This document shows positions 44,780 through 52,075 of a stretch of DNA of 64,000 bases, piece by piece. Position numbers and translations under genes: made by a program. Under the pieces are notes generated by a model, which was given only the letters and a program-made list of their open reading frames with translations, had not been told where the DNA came from and did not search any database. Source of the DNA: UBA8337 sp965221415 (GTDB lineage Bacteria > Pseudomonadota > Alphaproteobacteria > RS24); the NCBI GenBank assembly GCA_965221415.1, contig OZ244887.1, forward strand, positions 1,550,001 through 1,614,000, written 5' to 3'. Every line of letters begins with the position of its first letter. Positions within the stretch are counted from its first letter, which is position 1.

Positions 44780-46088
44780 CGTCGTCACGACCTGCATTAA
44801 GACGAATGGAAATAGAGCGCCCATGCGCGGTGAGGCCTTCTTCTTCGGCCAATTGCACCGCTGCCGGCCCGATAGCCGCCAGTGATGCCGCATCGCATTT
44901 GACCAAAGAAGAACGCTTCATGAAGTTCAGCACAGACAAGCCAGACGCATAACGTGCCGCACGTGCCGTTGGCAGCACATGGTTCGGCCCCGCCATATAA
45001 TCGCCAATCGCCTCGGGCGTATAACGCCCCATAAAAATCGCCCCCGCATGGCGAATATGTTTGGCCATGGCTTCGGGGTCGTCGACCGCCAATTCAAGGT
45101 GTTCGGGTGCCAGCTGATTGATAATATCTGGCGCATCACTGGCCAAATCATTGACCACCAAAATAGCGCCAAAATCTTCCCAACTTTTGCGCGCAATCGC
45201 CTCGCGCGGCAACTGCGCCAACATGTTTTCAACCGCGTCTGCCACCGCATCGGCACAGGCGTTATCGTCGCAGATGAAAATCGACTGGGCGGCTTCATCA
45301 TGCTCAGCCTGACTGAGCAAATCGGCGGCCATCCATGCGGGGTCGTTTTTTGTGTCGCCTACAATAAGAATCTCAGACGGCCCCGCAATCATATCGATAC
45401 CGACATCGCCGAAAACTTGTCTCTTGGCGGCGGCGACATAGGCGTTGCCCGGCCCGACGATAACATTTACCGCCGCGATGCTGGGGGTTCCATAGGCCAG
45501 CGCGGCAATCGCTTGCGCCCCGCCGACACGGTAGATTTCATCGACCCCTGCTTGTTTTGCCGCCATCAGCACCAAAGGATTAATTTGTCCTTTCGGGGTC
45601 GGCACGACCATGACCACGCGCGCCACCCCAGCCACCCGCGCTGGAATAGCATTCATCAAGACCGATGACGGATAATTAGCCAATCCACCCGGCACATATA
45701 GACCTGCCGCATCGACCGCCGACCAGCGATGGCCAAGCTCAACCCCCGCCGCATCGGTGAAGCGGTCGTCTTGTGGTTTCTGGCGGGTGTGAAAATCGGT
45801 GATGCGCGTGGCCGCCAACGCCAACGCCGCGCGCGCCTCTTCTGAGCAAGCCGTGCAGGCCGCCTCGATTTCATCGTCTGAGATACGCAGCGTTTCGGCG
45901 GTTAATGTTTGGCCATCAAATTTTTTCGTCAATGCGATGAGTGCCGCGTCGCCATTTGCCCGCACATTTTCAATGATGGCCGCCACATCGGCGTTCACAT
46001 CTGCTGATTGTTCTCGCTTCATATTTTGCAGCGCAGCAAAGCGCGTCGCAAAATCGGCATCATCGATATGAATGCGTAAGTAACTCAT
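44772..46088 (-). CDS. hisD: histidinol dehydrogenase
   Basis: Zinc enzyme of 438 residues catalysing the last two oxidations of histidine synthesis (histidinol to histidine, NAD-dependent). Landmarks are LYVPGGLANYPSSVLMNAIP, GPGNAYVAAAKRQVFG, GPSEILIVGD, LSQAEHDEAAQS (zinc/catalytic His) and AGPNHVLPT. Two adjacent ATGs occur; 46088 has better spacing to GAGGA and shares one base with the preceding stop, while 46091 would add one Met. Standard length. Confidence 0.96.
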   Translation of the reverse strand: MSYLRIHIDDADFATRFAALQNMKREQSADVNADVAAIIENVRANGDAALIALTKKFDGQTLTAETLRISDDEIEAACTACSEEARAALALAATRITDFHTRQKPQDDRFTDAAGVELGHRWSAVDAAGLYVPGGLANYPSSVLMNAIPARVAGVARVVMVVPTPKGQINPLVLMAAKQAGVDEIYRVGGAQAIAALAYGTPSIAAVNVIVGPGNAYVAAAKRQVFGDVGIDMIAGPSEILIVGDTKNDPAWMAADLLSQAEHDEAAQSIFICDDNACADAVADAVENMLAQLPREAIARKSWEDFGAILVVNDLASDAPDIINQLAPEHLELAVDDPEAMAKHIRHAGAIFMGRYTPEAIGDYMAGPNHVLPTARAARYASGLSVLNFMKRSSLVKCDAASLAAIGPAAVQLAEEEGLTAHGRSISIRLNAGRDDDG

Positions 46089-46519
46089 CATTCCTCTATA
46101 ACATGTTCTGGGCGCGATTGGGCAGCCCAAGGCGCGGTAATGTCTTCCAATATGACGTGACACGCTTCGACCGCCAAACGGATTTCTCCGCCGCCCGATA
46201 AAATCACCGTCATCTGTCCAGACGGGGCATCGGTTTGTTCAAAACGCACCGCCAATATCGACACGACACCATCGCGCCGTGTCGGGTTTAAATTCTTCTG
46301 CTGAATAGAGCCAACATCAGAAATTTGCAAAGCGCACCGCACCCGCATAGGCGCGGTCTCATATTCCCAACAATAGCGATTGACCAGCATGACAAACCGA
46401 CGCTCCGCCTTTAAATATGTCATATCGGCGAGCTGCAGCACGCTGTCTTGCACATAAGTCGAGATAACATCTATGTCGGCGGCACTTTCGCCATATAGTT
46501 TTAACGGGGGATTGCTCAT
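46088..46519 (-). CDS. DUF2948 family protein
   Basis: Protein of 143 residues belonging to DUF2948, an alphaproteobacterial family found between murA and hisD. Typical stretches are LKLYGESAADIDVISTYVQD and FVMLVNRYCWE, and the end is EIRLAVEACHVILEDITAPW. The ATG overlaps the murA stop as ATGA. Function unknown; the conserved coupling with hisD suggests co-regulation rather than a known pathway link. Confidence 0.9.
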   Translation of the reverse strand: MSNPPLKLYGESAADIDVISTYVQDSVLQLADMTYLKAERRFVMLVNRYCWEYETAPMRVRCALQISDVGSIQQKNLNPTRRDGVVSILAVRFEQTDAPSGQMTVILSGGGEIRLAVEACHVILEDITAPWAAQSRPEHVIEE

Positions 46520-47787
46520 GTTTTTTCTCGCCAAATACGCGCCCCCGCGCCTGAGAGCTTTTCTTCAATGCGCTCATAGCCACGGTCGAGATGATACACA
46601 CGCGAAATGCGCGTTGTGCCTTCTGCCATCAGACCAGCAATCACCAGAGTTGCCGATGCGCGCAAATCTGTCGCCATAACGGGTGCGCCAAAAAGCTGCT
46701 CAACGCCTGTGACAATCGCCGTATCACCCTCGAGAGAAATATCCGCCCCAAGGCGAGCAAGCTCTTGCACATGCATGAAACGATTCTCAAAAATCGTCTC
46801 GCGAATACGCGACACCCCCTCCGCACAACACATCATCCCCATAAAAGGCGCTTGCAAATCCGTGGCAAACCCCGGAAATGGCTCAGTCGTAATGGCAGTC
46901 GCCGAGGCGCGCCCCTGCGCACCCATAACGCGCAACGCACCCGCTTCATCGGCAAGCGTACACCCCGCCAATCGCATCGCAGGCGCCAAGGCACCAATAA
47001 TGCTTTCATCAATACCACTCAGGCGCGCATTGCCACGGGTCGCCGCAACCGCCAGTGCAAATGCGCCCGCCTCGATACGGTCGCGCGATACGGTGTGCGC
47101 CGCACCAGATAATCTATCAACACCCGTAATCGTCAAAACGCGTGTGCCTAAGCCGTCAATCTGCGCCCCCATAGATTGCAAACACGCACCCACATCCACC
47201 ACTTCTGGCTCTGTCGCCGCATTGGTGATAATCGTTTGGCCATCAGCCAGTGTCGCCGCCATCATCAAAACATGGGTCGCCCCCACCGAGACAAACGGCA
47301 AGTCAATGCGCGCACCCTTAAGCCCCTCTTTAGCGGTGGCGTTCACATAGCCGCCTTCAATCTCGATAGCCGCGCCCATCGCCTCAAGGCCTTTTAAATA
47401 TAAATCAACTGGCCGCGTGCCGATGGCGCACCCACCGGGCAATGACACTTGCGCAACACCCGCGCGCGCCAATAAAGGCCCGAGCACCCAAAAACTCGCG
47501 CGCATTTTCGAAACCAATTCGTAAGGCGCGCACGTGCTGGTCAAATCAGCGGCATGCACACTCAACCCCTCGCCGCTGCCTGTGCCGAACTCCTCGACCT
47601 CAGCACCCAAAGCACGCAACACACCCGCCAGACTATGCGTGTCAGCAAGGCGCGGCGTGCCACCCAAGACGAGCTTCTCATCGCTCAGAAGGCCCGCGAC
47701 CATAAGCGGCAAAACGGCATTTTTAGACCCAGAAATGGCAATCTCGCCAGCCAGCGGCGTGCCGCCTTCAATAATAATCTCATCCAT
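46516..47787 (-). CDS. murA: UDP-N-acetylglucosamine 1-carboxyvinyltransferase
   Basis: First committed enzyme of peptidoglycan synthesis (423 residues). Landmarks are GSKNAVLPLMVAGLL, the catalytic Cys loop SLPGGCAIGTRPVDLYLKGL and the final HLDRGYERIEEKLSGAGA. The Cys is present, so it should be fosfomycin-sensitive. It heads the chain murA-DUF2948-hisD-UPF0262 and follows a small basic gene by 12 bases. Confidence 0.96.
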   Translation of the reverse strand: MDEIIIEGGTPLAGEIAISGSKNAVLPLMVAGLLSDEKLVLGGTPRLADTHSLAGVLRALGAEVEEFGTGSGEGLSVHAADLTSTCAPYELVSKMRASFWVLGPLLARAGVAQVSLPGGCAIGTRPVDLYLKGLEAMGAAIEIEGGYVNATAKEGLKGARIDLPFVSVGATHVLMMAATLADGQTIITNAATEPEVVDVGACLQSMGAQIDGLGTRVLTITGVDRLSGAAHTVSRDRIEAGAFALAVAATRGNARLSGIDESIIGALAPAMRLAGCTLADEAGALRVMGAQGRASATAITTEPFPGFATDLQAPFMGMMCCAEGVSRIRETIFENRFMHVQELARLGADISLEGDTAIVTGVEQLFGAPVMATDLRASATLVIAGLMAEGTTRISRVYHLDRGYERIEEKLSGAGARIWREKT

Positions 47788-47799
47788 GCGCGCCGCCCC

Positions 47800-47934
47800 C
47801 TAACCCGTATCCTTATCGGCCATTCGCACGGCGCGTTTGGCAGCCTTGCGGCGCTTTAAATTAGCCCGCAAAGCAGTCGCCAGTTTTTTCTGACGCACGC
47901 TTTTTTTGTCGCTGGCTTTCGATGCGTTACTCAT
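47800..47934 (-). CDS. very small basic protein upstream of murA
   Basis: A 44-residue frame, MSNASKASDKKSVRQKKLAT and so on, rich in Lys, Arg and Ala, with ALRANLKRRKAAKRAVRMAD at the end. It lies 12 bases upstream of murA on the same strand. Small Arg/Lys-rich proteins with an LRANLxRRK motif at this position recur in alphaproteobacteria as far as I recall, which supports it being real. The Shine-Dalgarno is weak. A nucleic-acid or ribosome-binding role would fit the composition but is a guess. Confidence 0.6.
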   Translation of the reverse strand: MSNASKASDKKSVRQKKLATALRANLKRRKAAKRAVRMADKDTG

Positions 47935-48183
47935 ATGCTTTCATAACGTTATTCAGCCGATTTGTCATGCATGGGACACCCAACCCACCACACCTAACGT
48001 ACACGATTGAAAAACTTACAAAATTAACTTCGAATCATACGAATCAGTCTATGATGTACGAAGCCTACGACTAATTGTAACGCATGTTGGTGACGGCAAA
48101 ATCTTCTTTGTGAGTGATACAGCGTTGCCGATGGGCAGGGCGTGATAATGCGCCGATGATTAAAAATAAAAAGGGAGAGAGTA

Positions 48184-48723
48184 ATGACTCGTTATATAAA
48201 TTTTGCACTGGCCTTTATTTTAGGGCTTGGTGTTGCAACAGCGCAAGCAGCTAGCATGACTGGCGAAAGCTATGTCGGTGTTTCGGCTGTTTTAGATTCT
48301 GAACTTGAAGAGGATGGCAGTGATCTAAGCTTAGAATATGGTTCTGGTTGGACATTGACCTATGGATATAACTTTGCCGACAATATTAGCGGCGAAGTGA
48401 ATTACACAACAATAGAAGATGTGACCGTAACCGAGGGCTCGGCAAGTGAGACCTTAGAAATGGACACGTGGGACGTCAGCGCCCTTATCCGTAGAGACTT
48501 CGGTAGTAATTCAGGCTTTATCCGACTTGGCTATGGCGATGCAGAAGTAACCGTGGAAACAGGGGGAATCACCGCCTCTGGCTCAGAATCGGGCTACATT
48601 TATGGTGTAGGTATTGACTTTGGTGTTACCGAAAAAGGCGCTGTGCGGCTTGAATATAACACAGCCGAGTATGATGACCTTGAAATTGACCGCCTGCAAC
48701 TTGGCACAATTATTAAGTTCTAA
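48184..48723 (+). CDS. outer-membrane beta-barrel protein (OmpA/OmpW-like porin family)
   Basis: Protein of 179 residues with a signal peptide (ends ATAQAAS). Alternating amphipathic strands suit an eight-stranded barrel, and the end RLQLGTIIKF has the terminal Phe used for outer-membrane insertion. GGGAGAGAG precedes the ATG. A strong terminator follows, so it is a single-gene unit. The 250 bases upstream hold no other gene that I can see. Function beyond a small barrel is unknown. Confidence 0.82.
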   Translation: MTRYINFALAFILGLGVATAQAASMTGESYVGVSAVLDSELEEDGSDLSLEYGSGWTLTYGYNFADNISGEVNYTTIEDVTVTEGSASETLEMDTWDVSALIRRDFGSNSGFIRLGYGDAEVTVETGGITASGSESGYIYGVGIDFGVTEKGAVRLEYNTAEYDDLEIDRLQLGTIIKF

Positions 48724-48766
48724 CATTGTCATAAGATTGGCCAATCGGCTGGTCGATAAGATTGAG

Positions 48767-48793
48767 AAGGGGTTGCTTCGGCAGCCCCTTTTT
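48767..48793 (+). terminator. intrinsic terminator after the barrel gene
   Basis: AAGGGGTTGC, a TTCG tetraloop and GCAGCCCCTT (one G-T pair) followed by TTT. It lies 44 bases past the stop and ahead of the tRNA-Thr gene. Confidence 0.9.
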
Positions 48794-48872
48794 AATGCGC
48801 GAAATGCCGCTTGCATTGCCCGCCCCCCTATGGCAAACAGCTTTCACGGCTTTGACACAATTTTGATAAGAC

Positions 48873-48947
<75 letters not shown>

Positions 48948-48980
48948 CTTAAAAATATCGCATATTTGAAGGAAAACATC

Positions 48981-49769
48981 ATGTCTGGAATCAATGAATT
49001 GTTCACCCTAAAAGCGCGCACCGCTATTGTTACAGGTGGCACGCGCGGCATTGGCGAAATGATTGCCACTGGCTTTTTACAGCAAGGCGCAAAAGTCTAT
49101 ATCACCTCGCGCAAAGCCGACGCTTGCGAAGCCATGCAAGAAAAACTGTCAGCCCATGGCGATGTCACCGCCATACCGTCGGATTTGTCGAGCGTCGAAG
49201 GCGTCAACGAGTTTGCCGATTGGATAAGCGCGCGCGAAGAAAAAATCGACATTCTGGTCAATAATGCAGGCGCTGCTTGGGGCGATAAAATCGAAACCTT
49301 CCCCGAAGACGGCTGGGATCGCGTGATGGACTTGAATGTCAAATCCATCTTCTTCCTGACCCAAAAACTATTGCCGCAATTGCGCGCCGCAGCATCCGCC
49401 AATGGGCGCGGGCGCGTTATCAATATAGGCTCGGTTGAGGGCTTCACCATGCCATTGTTCGCCGATAGCTTCGCCTATCCAGCTAGCAAAGCCGCCGTCC
49501 ATCATCTAACGCGCTCGCTCGCACAGAGCCTTGCGAAAGATAACATCACCGTCAACGCGATTGCCCCCGGCCCCTTCGAAAGCAAAATGACCGCCTTCGC
49601 ACTGACCAGTGAGCAAGGCAAAGAAGCGATAAATCGAAACATTCCATTGGGACGCATCGGCTCGGCAGCTGACATGGGCGCGCTGGCTGTGTTTTTAGCC
49701 GCCCCAGCATCCGACTATATTACCGGCACCACCATCCCGCTCGATGGCGGCTATGTTAACTTGCGGTAG
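48981..49769 (+). CDS. short-chain dehydrogenase/reductase (SDR)
   Basis: Classical SDR of 262 residues. The NAD(P) site is VTGGTRGIGEMIA, NNAGAAWG follows, and the catalytic Ser, Tyr and Lys are in NIGSVEG and FAYPASKAAV. The end is SDYITGTTIPLDGGYVNL. The ATG at 48981 lies behind GAAGGAAA; the frame is open upstream but runs through the tRNA. Substrate unknown. The layout resembles FabG-like and gluconate-5-dehydrogenase-like enzymes. Confidence 0.92.
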   Translation: MSGINELFTLKARTAIVTGGTRGIGEMIATGFLQQGAKVYITSRKADACEAMQEKLSAHGDVTAIPSDLSSVEGVNEFADWISAREEKIDILVNNAGAAWGDKIETFPEDGWDRVMDLNVKSIFFLTQKLLPQLRAAASANGRGRVINIGSVEGFTMPLFADSFAYPASKAAVHHLTRSLAQSLAKDNITVNAIAPGPFESKMTAFALTSEQGKEAINRNIPLGRIGSAADMGALAVFLAAPASDYITGTTIPLDGGYVNLR

Positions 49770-49805
49770 CAGGCGAATAGCAGCCATTGCAAGGAGAATG
49801 TCGCC

Positions 49806-50063
49806 ATGACAGAGAAAACGCTAAAGATTGAGGTGGAGTGGTGCGATGATGGCAAGGTTTTTGTTGCCGCCAGCAATGATATTGTTGGGCTTATTTTGGA
49901 AGCCGAGACGATTAATGAATTAATCGCAGATATGCAGGAAGTCGTGCCGATATTGCTTGAAGAAAACGGTCAAATTGACCACGCACATCAAGAAAAAGAC
50001 GTGAGCTTTGCGGTCAAAAGTCAATTGTCTGCACTGCTAACCCCAGCCAACATCAAAAACTGA
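49806..50063 (+). CDS. DUF1902 protein (HicB-like fold), no toxin partner seen
   Basis: Protein of 85 residues. LKIEVEWCDDGKVFVAASND, then IVGLILEAETINELIADMQE and VVPILLEENG, is the DUF1902 pattern, related to HicB-type antitoxin folds. AAGGAGA precedes the ATG. No HicA-like or other small toxin lies next to it; the following genes are holins on the other strand. Its last ~45 bases are duplicated downstream as part of the holin tandem repeat. Confidence 0.8.
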   Translation: MTEKTLKIEVEWCDDGKVFVAASNDIVGLILEAETINELIADMQEVVPILLEENGQIDHAHQEKDVSFAVKSQLSALLTPANIKN

Positions 50064-50074
50064 AGGCCGCAAGT

Positions 50075-50479
50075 TTACTTCGCGCGGCCTTGTATTTTCT
50101 CAAAAGTGCGAAACCCGCCCAACCCCAAAAGTGCAAGAAGAATGGTCATAAGATCTCCAGAACTCGAAAGCGCTGGCAGTTCAGTATCTGACCCAGCGAT
50201 TTCCAACACCCCATTTATTAACTCATACAATATGAAATTATAAAGAAGCGCCACACCACACACCCAACCAATAAATGGGCGCCATCCAGCGACAAACACA
50301 CTTCTATGCGCCGCTTCAACCTTATTAATCTCGCTTTGCACCATAGTTGATTGTTGCGCAATGCGTGCCAGAAGCACTTGTTTGTCCAACCGTTCCTCGT
50401 CTGAGGTAAACAACTCGTCAAAAACATTACCGAGAGCGGTAACCGAGTCAATAGCTAGCTTGAGCGAAAGAATAGACAT
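50075..50479 (-). CDS. GTA/phage-type 3TM holin, copy 1
   Basis: Protein of 134 residues of the holin group linked to gene-transfer-agent release (PF11351-like). MVQSEINKVEAAHRSVFVAG and WRPFIGWVCGVALLYNFIL are characteristic. Two or three hydrophobic segments lie in the C-terminal half, ending LGLGGFRTFEKIQGRAK. It would make pores in the inner membrane. I chose the ATG at 50479, which lies 7 bases from a TACAAT hexamer; no Shine-Dalgarno is visible. It is about 70% identical by eye to copy 2, and the same length. No endolysin is adjacent. Confidence 0.8.
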   Translation of the reverse strand: MSILSLKLAIDSVTALGNVFDELFTSDEERLDKQVLLARIAQQSTMVQSEINKVEAAHRSVFVAGWRPFIGWVCGVALLYNFILYELINGVLEIAGSDTELPALSSSGDLMTILLALLGLGGFRTFEKIQGRAK

Positions 50480-50486
50480 AGGCAGA

Positions 50487-50514
50487 ATTGTACACCCCGC
50501 CCACAAAGAGTCAA
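50487..50514 (-). promoter_or_regulatory. likely promoter of holin copy 1
   Basis: On the minus strand TTGACT (50514-50509), a 16-base spacer and TACAAT (50492-50487) lie 7 bases before the ATG, so the transcript would be leaderless or nearly so. The -35 element falls on the junction of the tandem duplication. Copy 2 has TATAAT at the same distance from its ATG but a poorer -35. Confidence 0.5.
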
Positions 50515-50576
50515 GTGTCTGCGCTGCTAACTTCAGCCAACATCAAAAACTGAAGACACCAAGTTTACTTCGCCAT

Positions 50577-50981
50577 TTACTTCGCGCGGCCTTGTATTTT
50601 CTCAAAAGTGCGCAAGCCCCCCAGTCCCAAAAGCGCATAAAGAATGGTCGTCAGCACCTCAAGATGCAAAGGCGGCGGCGGCGGTGTGTCTGTTGCGGTG
50701 AGCATCAGCGCCCAGACCATTAAATCGCGCAATATGAAATTATAAAACAACGCCACACCGCACACCCAACCGATAAATGGCCGCCAGCCCGCGACAAACA
50801 CACTTTTATGCGCCGCTTCGACTTTATTAATTTCGCTTTGCACCATCGCTGGCTGTTGCGCGATGCGTGCCAGCATCGCCTTTTTGTCTAACCTCTCCTT
50901 GTCTGAGGTAAACAGCGCGTCCAACACATTACCGATGGCTTCAATCGGTTCGGCAACTGGCTTGGTTAAAAGAGATAGCAT
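50577..50981 (-). CDS. GTA/phage-type 3TM holin, copy 2
   Basis: Second copy of the 134-residue holin. AAMVQSEIN-like PAMVQSEINKVEAAHKSVFV and WRPFIGWVCGVALFYNFIL are shared with copy 1; the N-terminus and the loop before the last helix (TDTPPPPPLHLE) have diverged most. I chose the ATG at 50981, 7 bases after TATAAT on the minus strand. A longer frame upstream exists but lacks a match in copy 1. It follows the nrdB stop by about 76 bases on the same strand. Confidence 0.8.
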   Translation of the reverse strand: MLSLLTKPVAEPIEAIGNVLDALFTSDKERLDKKAMLARIAQQPAMVQSEINKVEAAHKSVFVAGWRPFIGWVCGVALFYNFILRDLMVWALMLTATDTPPPPPLHLEVLTTILYALLGLGGLRTFEKIQGRAK

Positions 50982-51057
50982 GGGCAAAATTATACGCCCC
51001 ACCCGCAAATGGCTGATAAATATGCAAAAACCCAATCAACACATGTCGTTAGCTTAG

Positions 51058-52017
51058 TTAATCAAAAGCTTGGTCCCATGTGCCCGCCGTCGCCGCTTTG
51101 GCGTATTCGGTCGCGCGGCCTTCAAAGAAATTCATATGCTCAATACCGTTGAGCATCTCGTCCATCCACGGCAATGGGTTTTTCTCAACGTCATAAACTG
51201 GCTCCAGATTAAGCTGCGTGAGGCGGCGATTACCAATAAAGCGGATATAATCTTTCACTTCCTGCGGCTCAAGCCCCTCGACACCGCCCATTTCAAAGGC
51301 CAAATCAATAAAGGCATCCTCATGGGTAATCACCGTTTCGCACGCCTCGTATAAATCGCGCTTAATCTCATCATTCCAAATCTCTGGATTTTCCTGAATA
51401 AATGTGTTGAACAATTTCACCGTCGAATTGGTATGCAGCGTCTCGTCGCGCGCCGACCATGTCACAATCTGCCCCATGCCTTTCATCTTATTAAAGCGGG
51501 GGAAGTTCATCAAAATCGCGAAGCTTGCAAATAATTGCAGCCCTTCCGTGAACCCACCAAACACCGCCAGCGTTTTGGCAATATCTGTTTTGGTTTCAAC
51601 GCCCCATTCTTGCATATAGTCGTATTTATCCTTCATCTCGCCATATTTCATAAAGGCTTCATATTCGATTTCGGGCATGCCGATAGTATCGAGCAAATGC
51701 GAATACGCCGCGATGTGGATGGTCTCCATATTGGAAAACGCCGCCAACATCATTTGCACTTCGGTGGGCTGAAAAACCTGCGAATAGTGCTTCATATAGC
51801 AATTATTCACTTCCACATCGGCCTGCACAAAAAAGCGGAAGATTTGCGTGAGCAAATTGCGCTCAGAATCGGTGAGCTTTTTATGCCAATCCTTGACATC
51901 TTCCGCCAGTGGCACTTCTTCGGGCAACCAGTGAATACGCTGCTGTGTCAGCCACGCATCATAGGCCCATGGGTAGCGGAAAGGTTTGTAGACGATACGT
52001 TCTTCAAGCAGAGACAT
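51058..52017 (-). CDS. nrdB: class Ia ribonucleotide reductase, beta subunit
   Basis: Di-iron radical subunit of 319 residues. Iron ligands and the radical Tyr are readable: QADVEV (Asp), METIHIAAYSHLL (Glu, His and Tyr four residues after His, as in E. coli Tyr122), GFTEGLQLFASF (Glu) and ARDETLHTNS (Glu, His). It supplies the radical for reduction of ribonucleoside diphosphates by NrdA. It follows nrdA by 58 bases on the same strand, so one operon. Confidence 0.95.
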   Translation of the reverse strand: MSLLEERIVYKPFRYPWAYDAWLTQQRIHWLPEEVPLAEDVKDWHKKLTDSERNLLTQIFRFFVQADVEVNNCYMKHYSQVFQPTEVQMMLAAFSNMETIHIAAYSHLLDTIGMPEIEYEAFMKYGEMKDKYDYMQEWGVETKTDIAKTLAVFGGFTEGLQLFASFAILMNFPRFNKMKGMGQIVTWSARDETLHTNSTVKLFNTFIQENPEIWNDEIKRDLYEACETVITHEDAFIDLAFEMGGVEGLEPQEVKDYIRFIGNRRLTQLNLEPVYDVEKNPLPWMDEMLNGIEHMNFFEGRATEYAKAATAGTWDQAFD

Positions 52018-52075
52018 TTGGATACCTTATTATTAGAATGAGATTATTAAAACAGGGGCGGTGCCGATTAACGGT

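Larger units (their letters stand above)
50020..51000. repeat. tandem duplication, period about 490 bases, carrying two holin genes
   Basis: The segment beginning GTCAATTGTCTGCACTGCTA at 50020 is repeated from 50510 as GTCAAGTGTCTGCGCTGCTA. Both units contain the 3' tail of the DUF1902 gene (CAGCCAACATCAAAAACTGA) followed by a complete holin gene on the minus strand. Unit 2 also has a short internal repeat of TTTACTTCGC at 50563-50583. The units have diverged, so the duplication is not recent. Confidence 0.88.

Noticed and set aside
47935..48183. Search for a gene or structured RNA in the 250 bases before the barrel gene
   Set aside because: Only short frames and no convincing hairpin beyond a ribosome-binding site at the end; nothing to report.
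49806..50063. DUF1902 gene as half of a toxin-antitoxin pair
   Set aside because: No HicA-like or other small toxin gene lies on either side; the neighbours are an SDR and holins.
50020..51000. Possible CRISPR or satellite array because of long direct repeats
   Set aside because: There are only two units of about 490 bases, each carrying a full holin gene; it is a gene duplication.
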